A stretch of DNA of 64,000 bases from Whalleya microplaca (Eukaryota; Ascomycota; Sordariomycetes; Xylariales; Xylariaceae): the NCBI GenBank assembly GCA_022497155.1, contig MU385754.1, positions 186,001 through 250,000 of the forward strand, written 5' to 3'. Below are positions 1 to 12,072 of the stretch, one piece after another. The notes below the pieces were generated by a model that was not told the DNA's origin, made no database searches, and saw only the letters and a list, made by a program, of their open reading frames with translations. Both the position numbers and the translations under genes were made by a program. The stretch's first letter is position 1. Each line of letters begins with the position of its first letter.

Positions 1-332
1 ACTTAGAGAAGCCTACAGATGTATTCGGAGTTGAGGAAGATTACAGCCCCGGTTTCTGACCAAGTCAGCTGAAATGTCATCACGTGATTTGGCGTCGCGT
101 CTTGATGATGTCAAGCGAGGGGGAGACGCGCCCTTTGCATGACATCGCGCCATGAGTCAGACAGCCCGATACCTTTGTGATAAATTGCAAATTTAAGACT
201 GGAACACCTCGAATTGTCCCGGGAACTCTTCCTTCATCAACCATCAAGCGGCTTTATTTAAGCTTAAAGTCTGCTCAATTACCCACGTTGTCTTTTGGCA
301 GCCCTAGTACACATCTCATACCCAAGCGAATC
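1..332. other. upstream region of the alkyltransferase gene
   Basis: No gene is visible. The open frame of the next gene runs back to about position 177, but without an ATG before 333, so this stretch is read as promoter and 5' leader. Confidence 0.5.
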
Positions 333-818
333 ATGGCCGTAGGATTGAAGCGCAAGCGCACTCTCGAGGATACGGCTACCCCAGAAGCTCCTCAGAAGTT
401 GTCCAATTCCAATTCAGGACGCGATCTCTCTAAGAAATCTACACTTCTACCCCAAGACATGGAACCGCAACTTCAGCGTATCGCAGCCTCAAACCGCTCA
501 ACCTTTGAGAAAAAAGTCTGGAGTCTCCTATGTCAAATCCCACCAGGCCATGTATCAACCTACGGACTCATGTCGGCATATCTTGGCTCGTCGCCGCGTG
601 CAGTTGGAAACGCCCTTAGGCGAAACCCGTTCGCACCGGAAGTTCCGTGCCATCGCGTGGTGGCCACGGGTGGCTCTCTAGGTGGCTTCAAGGGAAAGTG
701 GCCCAGAGACGGAGAGGGGATCACGATTGATGAGAAGAAGATGCTATTGCGGAGAGAGGGGGTCAAGATCGATGGAAAGGGGCGAGTACTTGGGACTCCG
801 TGGGCTCAATTCGCGTAG
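333..818 (+). CDS. methylated-DNA--[protein]-cysteine S-methyltransferase (MGMT family), short form
   Basis: Suicide repair enzyme that moves an alkyl group from O6-alkylguanine in DNA onto its own cysteine. The 161-residue protein carries the family core: an arginine-finger helix (SPRAVGNALRRNP, residues 87-99) and the active-site motif EVPCHRV with Cys106, followed by GGFKGKW. The cysteine is kept, so this is a true transferase motif, unlike alkyltransferase-like proteins that have Trp there. The separate N-terminal domain of long MGMTs is absent; residues 1-50 are basic and low in complexity (KRKR near the start could be a nuclear signal, an inference). The start is the first ATG in frame; further upstream the frame is open but has only a GTG. 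No intron is seen. Confidence 0.87.
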   Translation: MAVGLKRKRTLEDTATPEAPQKLSNSNSGRDLSKKSTLLPQDMEPQLQRIAASNRSTFEKKVWSLLCQIPPGHVSTYGLMSAYLGSSPRAVGNALRRNPFAPEVPCHRVVATGGSLGGFKGKWPRDGEGITIDEKKMLLRREGVKIDGKGRVLGTPWAQFA

Positions 819-1206
819 GTGGACGGAAATCTAGCGTGAGGTTGGCTGCTGAGAATGAGTAAGCGATATATATATGAAATATATGTTCGTTCGGATGGGA
901 AAAAATTTAGTACATCGGTCTCGTGTCGCGGTGGTCTAGAATGGTCGGAGCGGGATAGTCATGAGAAACCCGGGTATCTATTTCAACTCACAGACTCGTC
1001 TGATGTTTAAGATAAGGTCTCCAGAGCGAATCGTTTCGGGGCTTGGAAGATTTGTCATGAACCAAAAGTTTTTCCAATCTTCTAAGAACTTCCAACGTGT
1101 CCTCTCATTTCCTCCATTCCACGCCGTGAAATTCTGAGAACGAAGTCGAAACAAGAAAGAATCGAAATCGACCCGTACACGACCTTTGCGCTATTACTGT
1201 CTCATA

Positions 1207-1539
1207 ATGGCGTTCAACATATTGAAAGCGATTTCTTCACAATTACTCGAATTAGTGATCAACATGGTAATCAACTTTTTCGCCACACTATTCGCGAAAA
1301 TAATCGTATACGGGATCTGGGAGTTGGCGTCGTTCCTCTTGAAATTAGTCTGGACCAAGATGGTTGAATACTACAACTCTGCTCCGGCAGCAAACAACCC
1401 TCATAATCGAAATATACACGGCGATAGGCGGGTCTTCAGAAACGTTACGGTGCGGCACGGGAATCACTACGTCCAACTCGATACGGGGAGGGTTATCGAC
1501 GTCAATAATGGGCCTGTATACCAGGGGAGATATGGCTAA
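1207..1539 (+). CDS. small putative membrane protein, unknown function
   Basis: 110-residue single-exon frame starting at the first ATG (MAFNILKAIS). Residues about 1-55 are strongly hydrophobic and could form one or two membrane helices. After that come a polar linker with several Asn/His and a C-terminal tail (RRVFRNVTVRHGNHYVQLDTG) that looks like a small beta-rich segment. I do not recognise the family. A coding assignment is supported by the frame length, the ATG and a non-random composition with a clear hydrophobic-to-polar split. No signal-peptide cleavage site is obvious. It lies about 390 bp downstream of the alkyltransferase, in the same direction. Confidence 0.5.
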   Translation: MAFNILKAISSQLLELVINMVINFFATLFAKIIVYGIWELASFLLKLVWTKMVEYYNSAPAANNPHNRNIHGDRRVFRNVTVRHGNHYVQLDTGRVIDVNNGPVYQGRYG

Positions 1540-1922
1540 TTGGAATTGTTGTGGTGGCTTTCCTGTTCTGGATTTCGAAGGGATGTTCATATGCAACTCA
1601 GGACTCGGGTGCTTACTAGAACACGCCTGCGGTCGTCGAAGCTGACCCCATCCCGGTCAGAGCATCACCGAACCGAAACCAGAGACTACAGAGAACGACA
1701 GCCGGCCGACGCAAATGGATCTGTGGATGGATTGATGGACCTCAAGTGTGCCGGTTGAAGCCATATGAAAGAGGGGTGGAATCATTGCCTTTAGAATGCT
1801 TATTACATTGCCATAATCAACGTTGAGTTTTCCAAAGCTGCTATTCCAGTCTAACTCGATACTTGAAATGATTAAAGACCTATATGTGAAGCAAATTCCA
1901 CTCGCTTGCCTAATTCGTGTTA
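1540..1922. other. intergenic, between convergent genes
   Basis: Shared 3' flank of the small membrane protein and the minus-strand esterase. Short open frames on both strands have no recognisable content. Confidence 0.4.
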
Positions 1923-3678
1923 TCAAATATACACAGCTAAAAGCAAAGCCATAGCCACCGCTAACATATCCTCGCTCGCAGTCCTGATCACAGGCCTAAC
2001 ATTTCCAGCCCCATCTGTCTGAACCGGAACAGTTTGGCGCGTCAAACTCGCCACGTCCGGTGTAATGGTGCTATCCACGACAATTGTCTCTGCACTCGTC
2101 GGTATCGCAGTATTCTGTCCACTACTGGTCTGGGTCGTCATCCCACTACTATCCCCAGTCGACGACGAAATTCCACTCCCCTCGCCTAAATCATTGTCCC
2201 TATAACCTCCCCATTAGCCACACCTAGTCCTCGCAACCCACAGATACCCACCATCAAGTAACATCGCAGACAATAACTTACGACAGTGTATGCCTAGAAA
2301 AGAACTCCATGATCAACCGACTCGCATTAAAACTCGCAGGCCCATCGCCATTCTCAATATTATCCAAGTTCGGCACCGTAGCCGGCCAATCGTGATTAAC
2401 ATGATCACCATCATATACGAAACTCACTAGGCCCTTTTCACTCTTACCCCCATCGCCCCCATACTCATACACACTCGCCGCACTCGTCAAAATCCTCTTC
2501 ACAGGCTTCACGTCAGTACGCAGTCCATCCCGCGCCGCCCACGCCTCGATCCAGTGGCGTACGGCGGGCAAGCATTCCCCATTACGCGGCCCGCCCGCAA
2601 ACGCGATGGTGGTGTCGTTGCCGCCATGGAATGCAAGGATCGGGACATGGTGCCGGGCAGGCGCGCAGGAGGGGATGGGCACGGTGGCCGGGTCGCAGAC
2701 GAAGGGGTTAGTGGGGGTGAAGGGAGGAGGGATGTAGTACGAGCCGGAGACAGGGGCGAAGGCCGCGATGCGCGCGGAGGCATGGGCGGAGCAGGCGAGA
2801 AGGTTGGTCAACACTAAGATGTGATACATGGTGAGTGGACGAGTGGGATTCTGGGTATTGAGAAGGGTACGGAAGGCAGCTGGCTCTGGGATGGGGATGA
2901 GAGTAAGTTCATAGGGGTGAGGGGCGGCTGGGAGGATGGGAGGAATATGTGACGCTTGTTGATCAAATTGAATAAGGGGAAGAGGAAATAAAGGAATAGG
3001 CAAAGAGGAGTTGCTGCGAGATAACACGACATACTACCGCCTTGGCTCTTCCCCGTAGCATACACCCTCCCAGCATCCACGCACAGCGCCGCCTGCACTG
3101 CGTCCAGGACCTGCAAGACATACCCGATGTCATCGACCCTGGCTGGGACCCCCGGGGCGCCCTGCCAAGTCCCATTAGAGGTGGTCGAGGCGGGATACAC
3201 GAGGATATGGTCCGTGTTGAAGACCGGGTCCGTCAGGCGGTCGACGTCGGCCTGCCAGTCGGGCGAGCGACCAGCGCCGTGGAACGACAGAATCAACGGT
3301 GCCGGTGTATTTGAGTCGTAGTTCGGTGGAATCCAGTACATATAAGTCCGCCCGCTACCCAGGGTTGCGTTGGTCCGGTGGCCCGGGGTGGCCGGGGCCG
3401 GGGACCCGCACTATCGCGTTGGGAGTCAGCACAACTTAACTTCTTCTAGATTAGGTAGTTTGACGGTATATTGAGGACTCTAATGCAAGGCCTATATCGG
3501 GAGCTTTTGGTGCCTGAGTATAATCCAAGAGGGAGTTCTTGCTCCTGCAGCAGGCTAGAAGGGGTAACAAAAGGCTCGGGATGCTACTCACTCCAGATCC
3601 GGGGGCTTGGCGCGGGAGAATGTGGAGACCGAGGACGTTGGTGCCGAAGAGCAGGCCGGGGAAGAAGCGGGATAGCAT
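1923..3678 (-). CDS. secreted carbohydrate esterase family 1 (feruloyl/acetyl-xylan esterase-like) with probable GPI-anchor signal
   Basis: Hydrolyses ester side groups on plant polysaccharides (family knowledge; exact substrate unknown). Four exons join in frame: 3678-3592, 3410-3035, 2813-2282 and 2199-1923, giving 423 residues. Donors are GTGAGT, GTATGT and GTAAGT. Exon 1 encodes a signal peptide (MLSRFFPGLLFG). The alpha/beta-hydrolase parts are in order: an oxyanion segment LSFHGAGR, a nucleophile elbow GKSQGGM created exactly across the second intron, an Asp segment (FHGGNDTT) and the catalytic His in GDHVNHDWP. After the enzyme domain comes a Ser/Thr/Gly-rich linker and a final hydrophobic stretch (MLAVAMALLLAVYI), the layout of a GPI-anchor signal. 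No CBM1 cellulose-binding module is seen. Confidence 0.82.
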
Positions 3679-5726
3679 TGCTGTGATAGATCGCGCTGCG
3701 AGGTAATTATGACTTACTTACCAGCCTCGCGTGAGATATATAGGTAGACACACCTCATGGATGCGCTGAGTTGGAGTACCCTCCCTCCCAGCTGCTGGGG
3801 GTCCGCTTCATTTATATAAACGGCCACGTCCAGCCAGCTAGCTACCTAGCGACAGGGCACCGATTATATCCGAATCCATATCCTACTGCAGAACGCCACA
3901 TCGACCGGGAGAGACATCATCACGGGTGGCGCGTCGAACTATGGGGTAAGAATCGACCACATGACGGCCGTGCCCGAACACACCCTATACGAACCAGCCC
4001 CTATCATAGCCCGCTGGTCTGGTTTTCAGACCGCGCAGCAAACTTCATACACGATATCTCCCGAAGGCGCTAGATAACGAATCATTCGATTGGTTCCCGA
4101 AACCATCAAGACAACTTCAACGTGCGACAGCTGCCAATATCGAATTGTTTCCTCGTCACCCGCGCGTCTCGGATTGGCCGAGACTCGACTGGGACTCGAC
4201 TCGGCTCGTTCATTCGGACCATGAGACTCTGTCAGCGTTCGCTCGACAAACAGAAGAGAAAACCGCGTTTCGCTAGCCCAGACTAATGCGGCAAGGGTTG
4301 CGGAGGCGGCTGCTGTGCAACCGGAGAAAACCTGGGGATTGGGCTGGGTGGCTTACCTCCTCTCCATGGAAGCGGGCTAGTGTTGGAGTATCGACAGAGC
4401 TGAGCGTCCAACATCACTAGCTGCCTGAGTATAGGACGCCGCGGATATCTCTTTCCCGATATGAAACAGATCAGATAGGGCGACTTCAGCCCAAGGTTGC
4501 ATCCGGAGCCACCATTTTCGGGTATGTGGTCGCGTGGGCTGATTTATATGTTGTGACGTTGATAGCCCTGAAATGAACCCTGGGAGTGTTCCATCTGTTC
4601 TGCACCAGGCCGACACAGACTAAGATCTTCGATTAGTCAGGAACGCGGCAGAGAGTAGACGCTCCATTTGGTGAGTGAGCGGGTTGTTTCCGGGTTAAAG
4701 TGAGTCGGGCTCGATTCTAGACAGCGCTGGCAGTATTCGTTTTGTCAGCTCATATTCGAGTTCATGGCCACCTGGCCAGTAGACAGTCGAAGATCTCAGT
4801 TCCATCGAAGCTAATACGGAGTGTATAACTGCAGCTCCTTGTTGGTTCCGGCGAAGAAAACCCGCCACCTGCCTGAAAAGTTGGTCTCGGGAATATAGCT
4901 TAACCGAACCTAGGAAATGATGTCCATCACCAATACCCGACAGCATGGATGGTCTTCAAACACACATCAGGAAAAAGCACAGAGTTCTTATTATGGGTAT
5001 ATTATCTCCCTAGACCTATCTACCTAGGCATGCGTTGCAAAGATCCCCCTTGCGGGAAACCGTGAAAAAGCAAAAGAAAACCATTCGCAATGAAGATGAT
5101 GGACGAAGCTCGACGAGCAAACCTCAAGGTCGACGACAACCATCTCTGTTCGCCTCCCTGTCCTCGATTGCCCTTCTTGCTCCCCATCGTTTCCCCGCAG
5201 TCGATTGCTGCTGCTTGCATATCCATTCATGAACAATTATATTATACAAAGCGTTAGTTACTTAGACAAGTGTGCGACTGCGTCTTAGTCCAACACACTC
5301 TTTTCCAGAGCTCGATGTCCCTATAAGAACCCAATGCAAGCCTGGCTTCCCTTGAACTTGCTGCTGTTTGCTGAAATCTTGGCTGAGTAAACAATCTTGG
5401 GGGTTGAACCAACTGAATCAACGTATTTTGGATGTGCATTAGGATTGTAGAGATGCTCGACATGAGCTGTGACGAATGAAAGAGTACGTGGGGTATATGT
5501 TGAAGAGGTCTCGGCTTAGCCGAACCGGCGAAACCACTTAGATGCAGAGAACCGTAAACCATGAACCGTGAACCTTAGACCGAAACCGAAAACCCTATTA
5601 GAAAACCGGAGAAAGTAAATACCGAGAGAGTAGCCGAAAACCACACGAGATTATATATCAAATGTCTCAAGGAGACATCCGAATTCCACTAATCGCCGGG
5701 TTCCGAAGTTGTAGAAGAGTAGAGCC
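3679..5726. other. intergenic region, no supported gene
   Basis: About 2 kb between the 5' end of the esterase gene and the 3' end of the next minus-strand gene. Short frames (for example 3771-4073 and 4377-4616) show no domain or splice partner. Runs of ACCG/AACCG near 5560-5640 are simple sequence. Confidence 0.45.
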
Positions 5727-8700
5727 TTAGAAAAACGAGGGCTTGGTGAGCACTCTATATTCCACGTAATCCTCGCCGTCAATACTGATGATTGTTCCTT
5801 GACTAACGAGTTTTCCCGCGAATGGGCCGTTCTGCTTGCGCTCATATTTCACTCCCATGAAGAGCTTGGAGTCTTCATAGTCGGCTCGGAGACGGTTTGT
5901 CTCCTGAGCTATCCAGATCTTCTGCATTCTCTCCACATTTTCTTGGAAATCGCGTCTGGTGTTGTGTGGATTCATCGGGTTCGCCGCCATCGCATGGCGA
6001 TTGGCTTGGTGTCGGTCAGTTCGCATTTGTGCCGCCTCCATTCTTGCCACTTCCCGGTTGGCGTATCCCTGAACGCGCTCAAGGGGGTCAATGCTGGGGG
6101 GGCCGGTGGCCTGGCGGATCTCAGCTTCAGGAAGTGATTGTCGGAGTGGGTGATCATTTCGGGACAGCCCTTCACGTCGAGCATGTCTCAGCTCATGGCC
6201 GCCGAAGTTAGGCTCTGGCTTAGGACTATTACGAGAGCCGTCTTGATCGGGACCCATGGACGGGCGCGGAGCACCGTTGCCTTGCACAGGTGCCTTAGCA
6301 AGTGCAGTAGCACGTTGTTGCGCTTCGTAAACAGCTTTAGTCTCGTTCGCCACACGCTCAGCTTCAGTCTCGCCGGCGTCAATTTGGCTCTGGCGAACAC
6401 GAACGTATTCCTTCATCTCAGGTCGACTGAAATCAGCAAGATGAGGTAAGAACTGAACTTCTTCGTACGGAATCCACAGTGCCCCCGCTCCTATTGGGAA
6501 GTTACTGTTGAGATACCGTCCATCCATAGTTTCGCGGACGAGCTTAACCCGGAACATATCGTTAGCGCCCAGGATGCCGTAGACTGCATGCTTCTCCTTC
6601 TCTTCTGTTTCTTCTGATTTGGTCCAGCATCCAACAAGAATACGAGTGGGTCTTGTACCAGGTAGGGTTTCAAGCATTGGCTGCGGAGATAGATGCTGTT
6701 GCTGAGGGACAATAGGAACACGGTCGGCAATAGTGCCAACTGAGCTGCCCAAACGTCGACGCTTGGCCTCAGGGAGATTATTTTGCACATGCTCCGGAAT
6801 CTCACGGCCCCATGCGATGGGGGGAGGTTGGGCTGGTTCAGGGACAGGGTTGGCCTCGATCCTGCGTTTGGCCTCCTTCACGGCTGCGTGATCGGCATCT
6901 ACCTGCGTCTCGGTGTTGTTGTCGGCTGGGCCCTCAGTGCGGACCTTGACATACTCCTTGACTTGGTTATGATCCAGTCCAATAAGATGATCAAGGAACA
7001 CGATACGCTCGAAGGTGACCCAGCTACCGCCAGGGCCAGGGGGGATTGGGAACAGTCGAGTATTGATAGGCGCGCCTTCGCGATCCGAACTCTGGATTCT
7101 AGTTCTCAATCGATCACGGACATCCATGAAGCCGATTACTGCATGTTTGCCCTTCTCTTGGGGGACAGGGGAATCGCGCCAATATCCCAAGAGTACACTC
7201 TTACTGGCACTAGCGCCATGGCCCTTCTTGCCCTGAAGTCGAGCGGCAGCGGCAGCCGCGTTAGCCGCGGCGGCGGCGAGAGGATCGTCGTTCCCTACAG
7301 GGCTTTCCATCTTGTCTTCACCGAGATCGTTATAGATAGATGCGCGTTTGCGTTTGGGGTAGTGAGGAGTGCGCTCCGCGTCATTAACATCAGTCATACT
7401 GGTATCTTCAGGTTCCGAGGCAGTTCGAAGCGGTGAAGCTTTGTTGCCATTAGCGCGGGTACCTACGACGATCTCATCACCCAGCATGTCTGGGTTGACA
7501 CTGGAAACCGAACTAGACTCGGGGGGAGGGCTCAAATCAGCCTCGTTTGCTACATCATCTTCCTCTGTAGGCTTGGGTTGCACCATTGCTGAAGCACTAA
7601 TGCATAATATTAGCGAGTGTTCCTGAAAAGCATGAGGACAACTTGATGGATAGAAGATAATCAGAAGAAAAATATAAATGGCTGCCGGACGAACAACGTG
7701 GTGTGAAGACCGGGTTCGAATAAGCAGGAGGCAATTACTATTATTGCCAAGGAAAGAGGGATAGAGTTGGACTTATATAAGCAATAAGAGGAAGCGAACT
7801 AACTAGAGTCGCTCTGGAGATTAAGGAAGCATGGAGTGATGAGCGCAACGTGTATGAGAGTTTGAGTAAGAACTGTACCAAACTATAGTAAGAATGATGA
7901 TGATGATGACCTAGGCTAAGTCTTGCTCTAGCTCTTGACTAGTGACATGTTCCATTTACAAACTTGATAATGGAGGCTTCAAGCTTCGACTCTGGCTGGG
8001 CCACTGGCACCGCTAGCAGAAATAAATGACATTGCACTCTGATATTGGTAGCCACCACCATCCAATTACAGGCAGCTATATTGCTGGGCCTTCAACAGAG
8101 TATGACTAATAGTCCCAGGCGCTGGGTAGTACCAAAGACTTGCAGGTGCACCACTTTCTCCAGGGACCTTGGCTTGATATGACTAGTACATATTCCATAG
8201 AAACAAGGGAAGTATGGATGACTAGGTTTTAATGAAGTTGAGGTAAAAGGAAGGAAGGAATGGGGGTTGCACAATATCTTACCGACGAAAATTATAGCGG
8301 GCTGTTGGTCCCACCATTTTCTCCAGTGCAAGGTGGTGAGGCAATAGTATAAGGATGTCAGATGAACAAGAGCAGCAAGGGTGCTACTGCGGGAGGTATG
8401 AAGGCAATTTGGGGATGCGAAGAGACTGACGAAAGAATGAAAAAGAGAAGTGGACAGAAGTCAACCTGCGTGCCAGCAGCAAGCTGTGAGGCAGATAACA
8501 AATTGAGGTGATGGAGGAAGGTGAGGTAGTAAGGTGCAGGCATGGGATGGGGAGGTCTAAGTTGGCCAACGCCGAAGGAAAGATGGTAGCGACAACAACC
8601 ATGGAATGCAGACGAAGTCTTCAATTGTAAGTAGCAAAGAGACAAGACAGCATGTGGATGACAATGCAGGTGTTGCAGTCATACTTCCATAGTGGCAACA

Positions 8701-8885
8701 GCAACAACATTACTCAAGGCGCCAAGAGTCTCTGGGTGAAAGTGAATGAATGTGCAAGTGAATGTGACAATTTATGTTATGAAACAATGGACTTACGACT
8801 CGACAGGAGGCTTTTCCTCATGACTCTGATCTTGGCCATTCTGCAACGGCGACAGCTCCTTCTGGGCTGTATCCTTCTCGTCCAT
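5727..8885 (-). CDS. unknown protein with two copies of an unnamed ~85-residue domain
   Basis: A large exon (7596-5727) can be extended by a small upstream exon (8885-8797, beginning MDEKDTAQKELSPLQNG). It is joined across a 1200-nt intron with GTAAGT donor, GCTAAT branch point and TTAG acceptor. The frame is kept and the product is 652 residues. The alternative start at 7586 gives 619 residues. Residues 163-250 and 348-432 are diverged copies of one domain. Each has LxGxW, then KHAVxG, an aromatic/hydrophobic middle, FLxHL and a closing KEYVxVR. The N-terminus is acidic and Ser-rich, with a poly-Ala stretch near 137-148 and basic clusters (KRKR near 111, KRRR near 308) that suggest a nuclear protein. 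The C-terminus is charged and ends in YVEYRVLTKPSFF. No known family is recognised. Confidence 0.7.
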
Positions 8886-11800
8886 AGTCGTTGGTTGTAG
8901 TTCAATAGCCGTGCTTGATGTCGCCGAGTAGATCTATTGATGTACAAATGTTGTGGGTTGGGTGTTGTGGGCAGTCGCGTGAGCAAGGCCGACAACAACT
9001 GTCAGGTGACAGAGATGAGGTCGAAGGTAAAGATATTGTTGCTCGGAGGCGGACTAGTTATTGATCAACAGAAGGAGTATAACGGGAGGCTATTGACAAA
9101 TAATTGTTGTTGATGGAGAGGTCAAGGTCCTTTAAGGTTGTGGAGTGGAAGGAAATGCACCGTGTTGTGGTTCCTTAGGCGGAAAAGTGGGACCGTGTCC
9201 TCAAGTTAGTCAACAAGGCGAAACTCGAAGTTGCCAATTTGTCAGGAAAATGAAAGCCGCTAGTATCCTCGAAACTGGTGACCAACATAAACAGTCTTTC
9301 GTGTTCACTGCGGAAGTTAGACTAGTCGAGACTACTGTGCTTGGAAGCTCGGACAGTGTGGAGAAAGATCGGTTATAAAGTCAATAGTAGAGGCAAACAC
9401 CTAACTACTGTGGCTGGCGAAAATCACAGATCGAGTCTAGATTACCTAGGCGACGTAGGTACGGCTATAATGTACGAGTTGAGAAAGGTTGAGTTGCCTG
9501 GGCTATCTGCCAGGAAAGAGACAGATCAGAGAAGGGGAAAAAAGTTGAAGGTGGAAAAATGAAAGTGTATGCAAGTGGGTAGAGTTGCTGGGGTAAAAAA
9601 GAGACTGGCAGACAGGAAATGTCGAGACTCAATTAAAGTGGCCAACCGGCAAAAGTAAGCGTTGTCAATCAAAGTGTCTGACCCAAGGGAAACCCGAGCA
9701 GGGGCCTAGTTAAATACTTGATCCACTATGTGCAATGAGCAATACACTTCTCATCAACCCAAGGGAGAACAAGTCAGAATTTTGATTAAGCTGATTGGTA
9801 GACGGCTTATATGTGGGAATCCCTAAGTTAGCAGAGAGTGTCGTATATGTATATGTACCGAGTACCCGTATCAAGACCAACTGCGAAGCCGCAAATGGAA
9901 AAAATGCGAACCTATTATTTATGTATCATTGCATGGTAACCCAATTAGCTGTGCCAATGTACCTGTGATTGATTCGGCCTATTCCTTCTCTGCTGTCGCC
10001 TTTAACCTGGCCGTGTTGTATAAATATATATATACCACACGGGAGATTTCATTGCCTCGCTGTGGCTGAGCCGATTGCTAAGGTTCAATTGAATGTTCCT
10101 CTGCATTGTGTAACCTGCATACCTAGGTATATGAACAAAAACCCCAATCCTACTTAGATTAAGCGAGAGCGTGTCTATCTAGTTGCCGAGTTGATGATAC
10201 CGACTTTCGATCTGGCTGTGAAGATGCGACTGGGCTAATATGGATATCATAAACGCAACTCTACATAGCTCTCGTCCGGGTTCAGGTGTTTAGGACGGCC
10301 AAGCGAAATTTACCAGTTACTAACCCACGTCACATCCATAATAATGCGTTGGTTGAAGGTTGTAGTAGATATAATGAGAGGCGCGCGGTTGATTGTTGGC
10401 CATGTTGAGCAGTTGGCTTTGATATTGGCATTCTTCCGGGTTGCGCGCGTACATAGACGAGGCGGGGATCCGCTGGTATGGTTAAAGGTAGGTTAGTAGG
10501 TTTAGGCCTTGCTGCAACAAGGTTGTCGTGTAACACCTATTCAAATGCTTGTCGCTTTTAGAAGTTTCATCTTGCGAGCATTCAATAATTCAGCCAGTCA
10601 GTTGCCTTGTTGGTTGATCTGCTGATATATGGAATGGTAAGAAATCGTGCGTGTGCATGTTGCTACATATAATAGCGAGTAAACTACCTAGCTGTACGAA
10701 GTACATATATATACAAAACCGTGTAGTAGGTGCTCTGATCCACAGGTGGTATGCGATGGTGCGCTCTTCAGGCAATTGATAATCTCCAACGCATCTCAAA
10801 CATGGGGCCGGGAACCGACCCTGGTAACTGTAGACGGTCCTGTATTTATAGCATTGATGTCCATTCAGCCCCCCCCCCCCCTTCAGAACTAACATGACAT
10901 ATGTGTTGTTGGTTAACTCATAACAAGCCTGCCTGCGGCTTCTGAGTATCGCAGTGAGTGACCAGTTGCTATTATTATTTGTATTACTATCGGCGATGGA
11001 TTTGAACAACCACTGTTGTGCATTGCGTCAACGTAAGAGTATCTCATATAGCTTAGAGCCGACGTATTCTCTAGTCTCAAGTTAAGTAAGTAGTGTGGAG
11101 AGGCACGAAAAGTTTAAAGCTGGCAAATGACTGAGAGGATGCAACGTGGACACAGTTGTCCCCGATGGCTATGCTGCATCAATGTCTTGACTACGAAGCA
11201 GTCGTGTCTGATAGGGTACAGTAATGTCTAAAAGGCCCCTAATCTTACGCCATCATGTCATCACTTATTTATTATCACTCTCTGTTGCTGATAAGGGATA
11301 CCTTACTAGTCCCAGCTGACTAGGACTTGTGCAACTATGTCCGATGGATGGATGAGAATAGATGAATGACTCTTGTCGGTCTGACCGATTCCAGACAAAC
11401 ACATACAAGGTGCACATAGATAAACTCAACAACCCCTCCCACCGAATTGCCTAAAGCCTATCTCTGAACTTGTTTCCCTAACACCCGTCCGCGTGATCCC
11501 CCTTCGAGATCACCCTCGATGGCTTCAGGAACCCGGACGTACACCCGCTTTCGCCCCAACGGCTCGAGGGTTGGAATGGAAGAATGAATAGCAGCGGCAT
11601 GCCTGTAGTTCCTGGGATTCAAGCCGAATTATGGTTGGACCGTAAACGTTAAACCTATCTCTATGTTGGACAAGTGTTCAGTTGGCCCGTTGGTTGGTTG
11701 ATGATTTGAGAAATGGACCCAGAGAGGAAAAAAACCAGGGGGCCAGACTTTGTTTTCGATCGGCATCCCTGCAAGGCCGGATCCTGGTCAGTACCTAAAA

Positions 11801-12072
11801 CCTTGAGGTATGTACCTCCTACATGTGGTTAGGCTCTGCCACCCGCACAGCCGAAAATCTGCTGCACGCCATAGGTAATCATGTGACGCTTCTACCAATG
11901 TTAAATTCTAACTTATTATTATTGCGCTCTTCGCTTATCTTGGTCGCGGACCGGTGCATCATGATGACAACGTAGGTGTGGATATCCCATATCTATGTCC
12001 GACGAGAGAGGTTCCTGGCGTCAGCACAATTCCACCACTGAAACGACCGAGCACATAGGACCTATGAAAACT
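8886..12072. other. long gene-poor region
   Basis: About 3.2 kb without a convincing gene. It contains a 13-base C run (10869-10881) and one perfect TACCTAGGTA palindrome at 10120. Short frames around 9145-9560 and 10330-11009 have no recognisable protein content; the part nearest 8886 is probably promoter and leader of the preceding gene. Confidence 0.4.

Noticed and set aside
177..332. Upstream extension of the alkyltransferase frame
   Set aside because: The extension begins with GTG and no ATG precedes 333; its residues are not typical of the family.
4377..4946. Two minus-strand frames of about 80 codons
   Set aside because: No recognisable motifs, no splice partner, and composition like the surrounding intergenic DNA.
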